A program made the position numbers and the translations under genes. From contig NW_014577430.1 in NCBI RefSeq assembly GCF_000485595.1, forward strand, positions 211,685 through 238,498: a stretch of 26,814 nt of DNA. Direction: 5' to 3'. The notes beneath the pieces were generated by a model, which was given only the letters and a program-made list of their open reading frames with translations, made no database searches and was not told where the DNA came from. This document shows positions 11,701 to 20,552 of the stretch, in pieces (the stretch's first letter is position 1; each line of letters opens with the position of its first letter). Origin of the DNA: Priapulus caudatus (Eukaryota; Priapulida; Priapulimorpha; Priapulimorphida; Priapulidae).

Positions 11701-14697
11701 ATTATTGTAATAAAGCGTGAAATGTATCTATACATGTACTGGTATTGTTCATGTTAAGTTTTTTAGCCATTTCTTAGTCGGATTTTAGAACATTTACATT
11801 AAAGTGTATACCGCTGGGAGTTTTTGGTCTCGTGAAAATTACCGACATATACGCAGAATATAGTGTTCACCTGACAGTTCGGAAATATCACTTGATTTAT
11901 ACCAACATTCCATACACTACAAAGGAGATTTTTATGGCAGTTATAGCATAGGAAAAATTGATTGACCACATCAAACCCAGCAATACATTTTTCCGGGATG
12001 TGACTCTCAAAAATTACAAATGCGTCTCAACAAGCGAACATAATTAAAAACAAAAGGGTTTCAATTCTGTAATAATATATTATTGAGTTTTTATGTCAAT
12101 AATTCAGAGCACTTTTGTTCTTGTCATTCTCCTGTTACTAATCGACTGCCAAATCCACAAGCTTCTCTTAATAATCAGACTTTAGCGTGGCATTAGTACT
12201 GACTACACTGCTGTTTACGCTAGTATGAGCGGCTGTGTTTACACTCTGACCTGATTTCTACGGTGTGTGGTATGCATTGCTGCACCGTGATAGATGTCTC
12301 GCGCTACCACGAGAAAATTCGAGAGATGGCAACGGTAAACAGAAACAGAACACAAATTTGTAATCGTGCATGATTTCATTGGATTTGGTGAATACGAAGG
12401 TTCTAAGACATTTTATCGTTACTCTAGACAATTGCTGTTATTCAAGCAATAACGGTAGGTATCATGAAAGTGGGGAAAACACTAGAAAATTCTCGCGGTA
12501 CACACTAACTCAATTTTGCAGGTTTGCATCGGGCTCTCAACACTCGGTTTAAGGTCATGGTCAGGGTTAGAGTATTAACTAACCCATCATTGCTATGCTT
12601 GCAGGCATAAGAAAAACTTTGGTTTGGGTTAGGTTGTTAAGTAATCCATCATTGATGTACTCGCAGGCAAAAACAAGATTTTGCCACGGCGTGCCGTGTA
12701 CACTGAACACGGGGAGGCGCACACGTACTACCTCAAGATCCTGCGCCTGTTCTACGTGCGATACCACAACCACCCCTCGCCGCGCGACCTCATCATCACC
12801 TCAAAGGCGTTCTATCCCATCCGGGAGGACTCTAAGTTTGAGGATGCCACGAGCTTGAACAGTCGAATCTTCGAGTGGACCAAAGCAGCCGGTATGTATC
12901 CCAGCGCGCGTCTGCCTGCAGGTAGTGGGGGTGATCACGTTTAAAGTGAGTCACATAGATATGAGAATCTCTTGCGGAGCCGCGGTTTCCCGCGTTTTTC
13001 ACTTTCGAAAATTATCAATTTTCCATATCGTTCAAATTCGTTGAGAAAACTGTAGGGGGTGTACTGCCACCCGCGGGCAGTGAAAAAATGTCCCGCGGCT
13101 AGTGATGCTCTTTTACCATCTGAGCTCGCCGTCCCACGGCCGACAAATGTACTATTCATTCGCACACTGTGCGGCAATGCGCGCGCAATGGCGGCGTTCA
13201 TGAACAAGCTAGTTTTCGAAATTTCTGTGCCTCAGAATGCATCTGCAAGCATCTAATTACAAATTTTTTTGCGCTATTCTACCAGTAAGTAGAAGTATAT
13301 CTCGCTGATTTCGTCCGGGGCCGTTCTCATCTCTGGTCGCACAACTTTGCCTCTTTGTTTGTTACTTGTGGCGATGACGACATTGAACATATGTCTGTAT
13401 GAGTTTTATTGGGGGAGATGACAATGTTTAGCAGATTAGAAATCGAGTAGGTACCATGGGTTTCATGATATTGTCAGTGACGTACATTCTTTGTCATGTG
13501 TAGCGCAGCAGTCAAGTATTAAAATGCTGCAAAAGTCATCATTTACATTACATTCAGTAAAAGTGTGACCTCGCGGCATTTTTCCTGAGATACCTATAGA
13601 AGGTCTTGCACCATCTGTGCTCACATTGTCGAGATATAACAGTTCGGAAAAAAACAGCAAGTGTTATGCATCCTGTGGCGCTCTTGTAATAGTATACTAT
13701 CTCTTTATTACAGAATGTAGAGGTCACCACTACTATATATGTTAATAGTGATTTTAATTATGCTTAAACTTCTATAAAAGGGTCACTCAATAAGGAACCC
13801 TGAAATATGTTCTTTATAGACAGTTGTTCATTCTATAGAGGTGGGTCCACTTTACTAGTTCCACTTGAAGGTAATGCCAAAAGAATCTTTTATAGATGGG
13901 TGTCCAATGTCCATTCTATGAAAGTCGTTTCACGATATAATTGCTCCTTAAATTGACTACGTCACGAATTTTCTATGGTGTATATTTGTAAAGATTTTGT
14001 TGCCATTTTTTTACATTAAAAGTAAGTACTGACAGGACCAAATGTATCTTCAAATTCTTACCTGATAAGATTGTTTCTCAACTAGTTAAAAATCCAAAAA
14101 ACCTGGACGATTTGGTATTATGATCCTGACATTATTGCTTGCTATGGGCTATGTATGAGTTACGAGTGTATGTTTACATCAAACAATATAGTAAAATAGG
14201 AAGTATAATACAGCAATTTAACCATAAAAAGTGAACAGAATTACTTACATTTTGTGAAAAAGTGTACATGAGTTTTTTTTCCTTTTACTATTTATGGTGA
14301 CGTAATCACTTTAAGGGAAATGCCAAAAGTGTCCTTTATAGACGGTCGTCTGATCCACAGGTGTATCCACTAACACTGGTTTCACTGTACATGACTCACT
14401 ATATTATATGAGTTTGTGTGTGCGTGCATGTGTATATATCACGTACTATAGTTACTTGCGTCTTACACAGGTGCGAAGGTGTTGGCAGTGGAGACCGTGC
14501 CGTCGCGCGTGGGGCGCTCAGCCGAGCGCAAGGAAGGGTACGAAGTCATGCACACGGACAATGATGGTGAGAAGGCTGAGCGCTTTGAGTACATCATCTG
14601 GGTGTACATTGACGGCGAATACTCGGAGCCACCTCCCAGTGTGATCCCTCCGCCTCCAATCCACCGCACTGACAACACCGATTGCACACTGTTGTAG
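2456..14697 (+). CDS. Nine-exon gene for a four-repeat protein with PPxY motif and CaaX box (unrecognised family; frame broken in exon 5)
   Basis: Coding exons are 2456-2703, 4300-4381, 4943-5028, 5688-5857, 6395-6570, 8826-8866, 9052-9151, 12667-12891 and 14471-14697. All have GT-AG borders, and all phases agree once one base is allowed for in exon 5. The model has 451 residues. Four diverged repeats lie at about 61-144, 156-243, 254-334 and 343-427. Each has an aromatic-x-D/F-x-x-P start, a helix-like segment often ending in W-L, a V-x-x-x-[EQ]-T-V core, and a closing L-R-[LI]-x-[YF] strand. PPSY at residues 12-15 is a possible WW-domain ligand. The last four residues, CTLL, form a CaaX box with X=Leu, which usually predicts geranylgeranylation, so a membrane-attached cytoplasmic protein is inferred. 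No transmembrane segment or signal peptide is seen. The start ATG has a strong context (G at -3 and +4). I do not recognise a named family and assign no function. As read, the frame ends in exon 5 at 6508-6510. Confidence 0.85.
2785..2990 (+). repeat. Imperfect ~60-bp tandem repeat in intron 1
   Basis: AATACT[AC]TGC-type starts occur at 2791, 2855 and 2911, with a diverged one near 2971, giving periods of 64, 56 and 60. A further partial unit (AGAGTTAGCTACTCCTCC) recurs near 3161, after about 150 bases of other repeat-like sequence (GGGCCGTAGCCAGTG). Confidence 0.55.
3215..4168 (+). mobile_element. Helentron-like non-autonomous element with central minisatellite (copy 1, intron 1)
   Basis: The left end is a hairpin, GTATCCCC...GGGGATAC (3215-3245), with a GAA loop. 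The inverted sequence CGGGGGATAC recurs subterminally at 4130-4139. The right end has a short hairpin, AGTTGGCGACAACT (4144-4157), followed by CTAG (4165-4168). Between them are about five units of about 150 bp carrying CTCTATAACTCG and TTGACCTTGACC motifs. Subterminal inverted repeats, a core minisatellite and a 3' hairpin followed by CTRR are known traits of Helitron/Helentron-type non-autonomous elements. No transposase is present. Confidence 0.7.
3290..4110 (+). repeat. ~150-bp minisatellite core of the element
   Basis: CTCTATAACTCG-like starts occur near 3298, 3450, 3599, 3774, 3922 and 4068, about 145-175 bases apart. Each is followed by CCCCTAATTGACC, ACTTACACATCTTGG and a TGACCT-rich tract. 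The units are diverged and vary in length. Confidence 0.8.
4300..4381 (+). CDS. Coding exon 2 (residues 83-110)
   Basis: The acceptor is tctttcag at 4292-4299 and the donor GTATGA at 4382. The exon completes the split codon and encodes the segment with NDWLSQQPD and CETVEFK, the core of repeat 1. It ends in phase 0. A Helentron-like insertion ends about 130 bases upstream. Confidence 0.85.
4943..5028 (+). CDS. Coding exon 3 (residues 111-138)
   Basis: The acceptor AG is at 4941-4942 and the donor GTAGTG at 5029. The exon encodes the SSGKIDLQRTNYRE part of repeat 1 and leaves two bases of a split Arg codon. Confidence 0.85.
5235..5549. mobile_element. MITE with ~37-bp terminal inverted repeats (intron 3)
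   Basis: The left end, GGCCACAATT through TTTGCCCTCACCCG (5235-5271), is inverted at 5513-5549 with a few mismatches. It has no coding capacity. It is flanked by a direct repeat of 24 bases, CTAAATGTATGC[AG]CCCTAC..., at 5211-5234 and 5549-5572. Confidence 0.75.
5688..5857 (+). CDS. Coding exon 4 (residues 139-195)
   Basis: The acceptor AG is at 5686-5687. The donor is GTTACC at 5858, a weak match; a second GT nine bases on (5867) is in the same phase. The exon closes repeat 1 (LWLRS) and opens repeat 2 (ISYRDIIP), with an acidic linker (DHSGEDED). It leaves one base of a Gly codon. Confidence 0.8.
5930..6376 (+). repeat. CT-rich microsatellite and (CAT)n filling intron 4
   Basis: Most of the intron is a degenerate (CT)n tract ending in seven or so CAT repeats just before the exon 5 acceptor. 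It happens to lack stops in two frames, which creates long Ser/Leu-rich open frames that are not genes. Confidence 0.9.
6395..6570 (+). CDS. Coding exon 5 (residues 196-254), containing a one-base frame break
   Basis: The acceptor is tttccctcag at 6385-6394 and the donor GTATGG at 6571. In the phase set by exon 4 it reads GRVISAQTV, matching the core of the other repeats, then leaves frame. From about 6420 the neighbouring frame reads EEKLHLSGGK and continues to LFRIYFEV and ELG, matching repeats 1 and 3 and the phase of exon 6. One base appears to be missing at about 6417-6422. Without it, translation stops at 6508-6510. Confidence 0.75.
6601..7467 (+). mobile_element. Helentron-like non-autonomous element (copy 2, intron 5)
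   Basis: It has the same termini as copy 1: a hairpin GTATCCC...GGGATAC with a GAA loop (6601-6629), subterminal CGGGGGATAC (7428-7437), the hairpin AGTTGGCGACAACT (7442-7455) and CTAG (7464-7467). The interior differs, with a GC-rich stretch, then AT-rich sequence, and no minisatellite. It starts only 30 bases after the exon 5 donor. Confidence 0.7.
8430..8610. repeat. G-run / C-run repeat remnant in intron 5
   Basis: A poly-G run near 8437 and a GGGGGAGGT-CCCCCCCCCC stretch near 8555-8572, followed by GTCGGCGCGAGCGCC, resemble an eroded GC-rich DNA transposon end. The family is not assigned. Confidence 0.35.
8826..8866 (+). CDS. Coding exon 6, 41-nt microexon (residues 255-268)
   Basis: The acceptor is tttgtttag at 8817-8825 and the donor GTAAGC at 8867. 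The exon encodes FKDFSPAEHSHTQ, the start of repeat 3. It matches FKDFVP of repeat 1 and supports the reading frame of the 3' part of exon 5. Confidence 0.8.
9052..9151 (+). CDS. Coding exon 7 (residues 269-301)
   Basis: The acceptor is ttcattgcag, ending at 9051, and the donor GTAAGA is at 9152. The exon encodes LLAQLTRWLQ and VTNLETVTQK of repeat 3. It ends after one base of a Gly codon. Confidence 0.85.
9403..9946. mobile_element. DNA transposon fragment/MITE with perfect 20-bp terminal inverted repeats (intron 7)
   Basis: GGGGCCCGTTGTCAG... at 9404-9423 is perfectly inverted at 9926-9945. GGAC flanks both sides one base outside, a possible 4-bp target duplication. An outer GGCTGCAGATC / GATCTGCAGCC pair also exists. 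The interior is AT-rich and non-coding. Related fragments lie at 317-425 and 1373-1490. Confidence 0.7.
10540..10690. repeat. Self-complementary ACT/AGT trinucleotide repeat
   Basis: TACTAC and TAGTAG runs meet at CTAGTACTAG, giving a near-perfect palindrome at about 10596-10628 (13-bp arms, then one unit out of register). Further CTAGTACTAGTAC follows at about 10645. Confidence 0.7.
11394..11418. other. Assembly gap of 25 N
   Basis: Twenty-five unknown bases lie within intron 7. Open frames running across it are not meaningful. Confidence 0.99.
12560..12690 (+). repeat. Tandem duplication of the exon 8 acceptor region (62-bp shift)
   Basis: AACCCATCATTGCTATGCTTGCAG|GCATAAGAAAA (AG at 12603-12604) is repeated as AATCCATCATTGATGTACTCGCAG|GCAAAAACAAG (AG at 12665-12666). 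Use of the upstream AG adds 62 bases and shifts the frame, so only the downstream one fits. Confidence 0.7.
12667..12891 (+). CDS. Coding exon 8 (residues 302-376)
   Basis: The acceptor is tactcgcag, ending at 12666, and the donor GTATGT is at 12892. This is the longest internal exon and is GC-rich compared with its surroundings. It finishes repeat 3 (YTEHGEAHTYYLKILRLFY) and opens repeat 4 (LIITSKAFYP, SRIFEWTKAA). A diverged copy of its acceptor lies 62 bases upstream. Confidence 0.88.
13768..14395 (+). repeat. Diverged direct repeats with 'TTTATAGA..GTCC' motifs in intron 8
   Basis: The block near 13871-13906 (AATGCCAAAAG..TTTTATAGA.GG.) recurs at 14316-14385 (AATGCCAAAAGTGTCCTTTA) and continues into a GTGTATCCACTAACACTGG stretch. 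It looks like an old tandem or dispersed repeat. Confidence 0.5.
14471..14697 (+). CDS. Coding exon 9, terminal (residues 377-451)
   Basis: The acceptor is tcttacacag, ending at 14470. The exon encodes AKVLAVETVPSRVG and EYIIWVYIDGEY, ending repeat 4, then a Pro-rich tail (PPPSVIPPPP) and DCTLL before TAG at 14695-14697. I saw no AATAAA in the first several hundred bases downstream, so the transcript end is not placed. Confidence 0.88.
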
Positions 14698-15397
14698 CTA
14701 TACTACTACTACTACTACTCAGCGGATGCAGAGATGCCAACCACTACGATTTATCCGTATTTTATACGAATTTCTATTCCTTTTGCACCACTACGACCAG
14801 TTTGTTTCAAACTACGAATTTCACTGATCGGAAATTTTTTTTTTTATTGACCGTCAGAATGCAGGAAATTGCATCTCAGAATCAAAATTTTTCCGGTGGG
14901 CATGCCGGACCCCCCTAGCAAACTCAGGTCACTACGTGACCTTCGAACTACTAATTTGATGGCCAAAAACTACAGATTGCTTCAAATATGTGTTGGCATC
15001 TCTGCGGATGCATCCGAGATAGAGTTCACAATGCCATGCCACGAATATTTGTCCATCATCAGTGTGTGCTGTGTCGTGCTGGATATCGTGCAGTCGTGCT
15101 GTGTCGTGCAGTCAATATAGTTCAGTGGCCATCTTCCTCTGGATGGGCAAGGCAGTCACAAGCAGATCACATCAGATATGATTCGGTCTTTGGCACGAAA
15201 ACAATGACGTATGACGAGTTGTAGCTATAGCACCACCTATATTCCTGTTGTAGCTACAGCAGCATCTGTACTGCTGCGGTAACTACCACCATATCTTTAC
15301 TCCTGCTATTATCTTATATATAGCTATCTATATCCTGCTGTAGCCACCAAATGTTCATGATACTAACGTGAACAAACTGCTGATTATCTTTATAATG

Positions 15398-15451
<54 letters not shown>

Positions 15452-17164
15452 TATACATATATATATATATATACATATATTTATATATATAACTATTTCT
15501 CTTTATTCTGTAATGGATAATGAATACGTGCATAAGTGCTAATAACTAAAGACTCACTCACTAAAAAACGCACCAGATGGCACTGCCGTGCCGTGTATAG
15601 CTTACCTAGCTTCTCTTGTCATAGCTGGCTACTCTACTGCATCGCATATTGTGTACTCAGTAGTCAGTGTACATTATTATTAGACGCAATCCTTAGCATA
15701 CACCGCACATGTGCACACAGACTTTAACACCGTCTATGTAACCCGTGTAATGTTATAGAATATGGTTGGGCTATGTGTGATATTTTTATGCTGGTTATTC
15801 CAGAGTGAGATTGTTATGACAGACTGCATTGGATGTTTATATTAGTCTGTAGTTGACATTTATACGGTAGGATGGCAAGACGTTTTCTCACAGATTGTCC
15901 TAATCTCCTCGGTGACATGAATTGGTTTACAGGTATTGAGGGCTTACAAGTACCTAAGCTAGTCGAAACCTATGCTCGGTTATTTTCTATATGTTTTATA
16001 AGATTATATAAAACTCCTATATTTTGACAAAACCTATATTTTCTATATTTTGAGTGGCTGGCAATTTTTGGGTAACTTGATAGGGGGAGAGATTGTCTGT
16101 TATGGCCCACCAAGTTCTCTTCTATAGACAGATATTGGACTTTCATTGCCAAGATAATTCGTTACACCAATCTTCTCTATAACAATTTCTTGGCCCCTGA
16201 TACATAAGTGGGTAGTATTCTTATTTCTATGACAATGCCTTGCCAGCCAGTTTTAGAGATTTGGTTGTGTATCCTGTCCATGGCATCTGTCAGGCTTGTA
16301 GTTAGATTACCAGCAACTAATCCTTAGCATAAAAGATTATATTTGTAGGATGGATGGCACTGTAGCTCATAAGAACATCTTCACCAGAACTTGCTGTGGT
16401 CCAATATCAAGGCACTCCACTTCTATTTGGTGGACCTGGAGTACACCAAGCATTCTTGAGTGAAGTTGTTCTTATATGACGTTTTCAGGTCATGTACATC
16501 TCTTTGAAAAGTCAATATCCTATTCCTGCAGACTGAGTATCTTAGTTTTCTATAATTGTTTTAACTTAAAGACCTTCCAGGAGCCAAGGTTGTATGGTGA
16601 ATGCGTGCACAGCTTCTGCTCAATTTCTCAAAATCCCTATATTTCTCCTATATTTTGATGGATAATCTAGAGCTATATTTCCTATATTTTTGTCCCATCA
16701 AATGGTTAGGAGGTGAGTTGTGAAATGGCAATGTTTCTCACTATAATTCCTTCGTAACTACTCTGCAAAAAACATCGATGAACTACAGTACTTTATTTAT
16801 TTCTGTTACTAATGAAATTATGGAATGGAATTATGAAAGAAAGGGATGATTGATTAATTGTGCTTTTCTTTGTTATATAACCGAGTGAGATTAATACGTA
16901 TCATGCTGCTTGTCAATTAAGGTTATCTTAGTAATCATGCAAATCTTTAGTAAATGGAGATTTGACAGTGATTATGTATTAGATTATGCATTAGCGATAA
17001 CAGTATTATTGTCTCTATGACTTTATCTTGCTGCACTTGCTAATACTGAATATACAAGAGTCAAGGACGTCCCTTTCATAATATCTAACATCTCTGGGGT
17101 GGTTGTCAGAAATACAAGTAGTCAATGCCATCTTAGACTTGATATAGTCGTAACTACTTATATG

Positions 17165-17221
<57 letters not shown>

Positions 17222-17670
17222 AATGATGTGAAAACACACCCCAATGTGAGGAGAGACTGTTACAGTATATTATGTAGGCCTATGGCCATTGCTCTTGTAT
17301 GAAGTGGAGAATTGTAGAAATTATTGCCCATGGAGCGCAATCTATAAGCATAAAATAGACTATAAGGTTATCCGTGTAAACTTTGTTTTACTGGTTTAGG
17401 AATGTATTTTTCTATAAATAATGTCATATAATATTTGCGGTGTTAGTAGGAGTGAATGAAAAAAATGTTTTTGTTCATTTATTGTATTGTATATATATAC
17501 TAAAGAAATAGATTAATTTTTTGTCATTCACTATCATATATATTTACTATCACACACTTTATTTACTATTACGGTGATTATGTAGGTATAAGTAGAGATA
17601 CCTGAAATTGGCTATTTAGATTCATGATAATTGTAATTGCATACTTTACACAGCTATATATTGTGCTGTC
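14698..17670. other. Gene-free stretch with microsatellites
   Basis: I find no supported gene. It contains a (TAC)n run after the gene's stop codon, GTGCTGTGTCGTGC tandem repeats at about 15065-15112, (TA)n at about 15397-15490, CCTATATTTT-type repeated motifs at about 15985-16060 and 16630-16690, and (TA)n at about 17167-17217. Confidence 0.6.
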
Positions 17671-17679
17671 GGTAGTACG

Positions 17680-17864
17680 GCTCGTAGGGTCTATGTCCCC
17701 CAGGGTACTGCCGGAACGTACCCTGGGTACGGTCCGGTATACCGGAACGTACCCTGGTAACTATCTGATATGGTTAGGATTAGGAAGTAGGCGTAGGCGA
17801 CTCCCTAGACTCGTTAGTGGAGGTACGGTCCGGCAGTACCCTGGGGGACATAGACCCTCTCAGC
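17680..17864. mobile_element. 185-bp MITE with ~43-bp inverted repeats and 9-bp target duplication
   Basis: The arm 17686-17722 (AGGGTCTATGTCCCCCAGGG...) is inverted at 17822-17858 with one mismatch, and GCT outside each arm also matches. The element is flanked by the direct repeat GGTAGTACG at 17671-17679 and 17865-17873. A 9-bp target duplication is typical of Mutator-like and Merlin transposons; which of these applies is not settled. An internal tandem GGAACGTACCCTGG is also present. Confidence 0.85.
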
Positions 17865-18034
17865 GGTAGTACGCGCCTTCAAGTTATTTTTACTGGAGTG
17901 TACGTTTTTGACGTATTAGAAGTATGCTGGTGAACGTCTTTACATTTCATAGGTTTATATAAACTAGTCCATGCACGTTAGGTGATCAGAACTAACTAAC
18001 AAAAAAAATAAGATAGCTTGTAAGAGTATTATAC

Positions 18035-18180
18035 TATGGTTTCATGTCTGTCCAGCCGCCGCCGCCGCCGCAGACACTCCCTTCCGCTCTATAACTCGAC
18101 TCCTAATTGACCTAGCGTGATCAAACATGGTCTACTTACACATCTTGGGGAGAAGGTGTGTCGCGTACCAAAACCCCTAG
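18035..18180 (+). mobile_element. Truncated Helentron-like copy 3
   Basis: TACTATGGTTTCATGTCTGTC followed by a (GCC)n run, the CTCTATAACTCGA unit and GTACCAAAACC match copy 1 from about 3243 onward. The left hairpin and the right terminus are missing. Confidence 0.65.
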
Positions 18181-18680
18181 AGCGCTCGGTGCAAAAATTT
18201 CCCACTATTTTAATGTTTTTGAACGTGGAATGAGAAAAAATGAAACTGTGGAAAAAAAAATACCCCATGTAACGTGTTATGATCTGTAGAATGTTTCGAC
18301 CAAGTTTGGAGAGGATCCGTTGAGCGGTGCGGAAACGTATAGCCGGACACACACAGAAATTCCCCAATTTATACTAAGATGGAGCGACTTAGAAAATCTT
18401 AGATGGAGCGCCTTTGGTTATACATTGTTTTTTTACATTGCCATTGTGTTTTCGTGTTGTGACGTTGCCCCGCGTTCGGTGCAAAAATGTCCGCACTTTT
18501 TTAATGTTTTTGATCGTGGAATATGAAAAAATAAAACTGAAGAAAAATAAAAAGCCTATGCAACGTGTCATGATCTGTAGAATGTTCCGACCAAGTATGG
18601 AGAGGATCCGTTGAGCGGTGCGGAAACGTATAGCCGGACACACACACAGACAGAAATTCCCCAATTTATAGTAAGATATA
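18181..18680 (+). repeat. Two tandem units with 290-bp period
   Basis: GGTGCAAAAAT begins at 18188 and 18478. Both units carry TGATCTGTAGAATGTT, GAGAGGATCCGTTGAGCGG and ATAGCCGGACACACAC. They directly follow the truncated Helentron-like copy and may be its internal repeat. Confidence 0.75.
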
Positions 18681-18955
18681 TATATATTATATATCATTAA
18701 CGCTCAGGCGTAATATCACTAAGAAAAGACGCATAGGGAATCACGCGGGTATAAAAGTCGGCACTAATAATAAATGGTAACATATAGATAGGAATAGTGG
18801 AAGAGAGAGCGAGATGTCGCAAGAGGTAAAGAGGGATGTAGCAAGAGGTAGACCGCGAGAGAGAGAGAGAAAGAAAGATGGAGACAGCAGATAGAGAAGG
18901 CACGTAGCAAGGGAGCTAAAATACTAGCGAACAACGCGAACAGAGTAAACACAGT

Positions 18956-18983
18956 TCAATTCAATTCAATTCAATTCAATTCA
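18956..18983 (+). repeat. (TTCAA)n microsatellite
   Basis: About five TTCAA repeats are followed by ACACTTTATTT. This may be the tail of an old retroelement, but no coding remnant is next to it. Confidence 0.8.
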
Positions 18984-19343
18984 AACACTTTATTTACACT
19001 TTATTACACAGTAATACATATCGTGTAAGAATGTCATTGTATGTCAAATAATTCAGAGCTGGCCGAACTGTCAAGCCTGAAAATATTGTGGATTCTTTCT
19101 GAAGTTAAAAGTTTTTTATTGGACATCTAGATGTAAACAAGCGCAACGACGTCTGGTTGCGGATAGAGATGAATCAAGACAAGGTAGATATTCTTCTACG
19201 CAAGATACTAAAACATATGTAAAGACTATATACCATGTTTCGCCGCCACGTATCGCGTTGCATACGTATGCGTATAAGCTGTAATTGTCTCGTGATGGTA
19301 GCAAAATAACACCCGTAACACAATTGTTATTGTAGTTATCATA

Positions 19344-19451
19344 TTTATTATTTACAAACGATTTCAGTCGTAACAGTTGAACCATTGAATAAATATATTT
19401 GAACGTTCATTGCTCTAATGCAAGCGCGATATTCACAGGTCTTCATTTATT
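19344..19451 (-). other. Candidate polyadenylation signals of copy A
   Basis: AATAAA on the minus strand occurs at 19451-19446 and 19349-19344, about 115 and 216 bases after the stop codon. Which one is used cannot be told from sequence. Confidence 0.45.
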
Positions 19452-19564
19452 TTAATAATATATAGAAAATTGAATAAGTGTTCAATTATTACATTGTTAC
19501 CTCTGTTTACAGATAATTGTTTCACACTCAGTTGATTATACCGTCGTTAGACTCGATGTGCGTT

Positions 19565-20065
19565 CTAAGCATAATATCCGTAGTTTGCTTGTCCGTATCC
19601 AGCATTACGGCGGCACCCGTAGCCACTGCATGCTGGTACTACGGGGGTCGCTACATTGATTCTGGGGTAGACAACAGGCGCTACAGCAATGTTAGCTTGC
19701 GGTATGTTGGTATTGATGGCAGGCAGAGCAATATCCTGGCTCCTGTAACCAATGATGGGACGCTCGTAGGTGTAAGCGTACAGGATCTTCGGCTGGTACC
19801 AGCTGTATCCGTTCCTGTAAGCATACTGGTATCCACGGGCCCTGGCGGCGGTTTCGGCAGCCTGGGCTTCATCGCGGGCGTAGTCGGCACCGGCGGCGGA
19901 TCCCTCACGAACGTAGGAGCTGCTGGCACTCCTCTGACCCTCTCCTGCTACTCGTGCTACAGCCAGCGGTCCCTGAATGACGGTGGTGTGGAACTCTGGG
20001 GCGGCAGTGTATTCATCCACAGCGCAGACGTAACCCATCAGGGCAAAGACGATGAGCAACTTCAT
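19565..20065 (-). CDS. Small secreted Tyr/Ala/Gly-rich protein, copy A
   Basis: 166 residues. The signal peptide MKLLIVFALMGYVCA probably ends before VDEYTAAPEF. The mature chain has an Ala/Glu-rich helical stretch (about 56-77), a YQYAYRNGYSWY and YAYTYERP Tyr-rich centre, a Val/Pro/Ala segment, one cysteine pair (CSGYGC, 146-151) and a C-terminal GYGQANYGYYA. This resembles extracellular matrix, cuticle or adhesive structural proteins in composition only; no family is recognised. An acceptor AG lies six bases before the ATG, so the 5' part is spliced. The first exon ends in an ATG that would be in frame and add MIT to the N-terminus. The copy at 23736 differs by R75K and Q110E. Of nine sense-codon differences seven are silent, which supports this strand as coding. 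Confidence 0.85.
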   Translation of the reverse strand: MKLLIVFALMGYVCAVDEYTAAPEFHTTVIQGPLAVARVAGEGQRSASSSYVREGSAAGADYARDEAQAAETAARARGYQYAYRNGYSWYQPKILYAYTYERPIIGYRSQDIALPAINTNIPQANIAVAPVVYPRINVATPVVPACSGYGCRRNAGYGQANYGYYA

Positions 20066-20552
20066 TGTGATCTGAAATGCAAACTAGAGTTGGTAAACCA
20101 TCGTCACAATTTCGTTTAATTCAAGAGTTGAGCGTGCGTGCGCGTGCCGCGGACGCGTGTAACATACTCTGGTGTACACGACTGGTCTGAATGGGATGTG
20201 ACGTCACTTCGTTAATACGTTAAATGTATGTTAAACGTTCGTACATGTCTGTCTATTTCGATGAACGTGCGTGTGCGCCTTTATAATATACTGCTAATAA
20301 TGATAGTTGATCCTAACATATGCTGTTTCTACATGGCACAGTATCATAAACATACACGAACTACTAGTAATAGCTACATTTTGGGTATCATGCATCTAGT
20401 ATTATCTGTATGCCTAGCCTATGCCATCATTCATCTGAACTAAATTATTGTTTTGTAATGTTAACGGATTTTAGTCCATCACATAAAATGACATATGTTA
20501 ACTTATATTATATTTATACATACATATGTAATAGGCTACATAATATGCTTAC

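Noticed and set aside
12605-12666. Upstream AG as the true start of exon 8
   Set aside because: It shifts the frame by 62 bases and breaks repeat 3; the downstream AG fits both phase and repeat alignment.
19517-20119. 200-codon open frame antisense to copy A, with a signal-like N-terminus
   Set aside because: It mirrors the sense gene. Between the two copies most base changes are silent in the sense frame but alter residues in the antisense frame (about nine changes), so only the sense strand is constrained.
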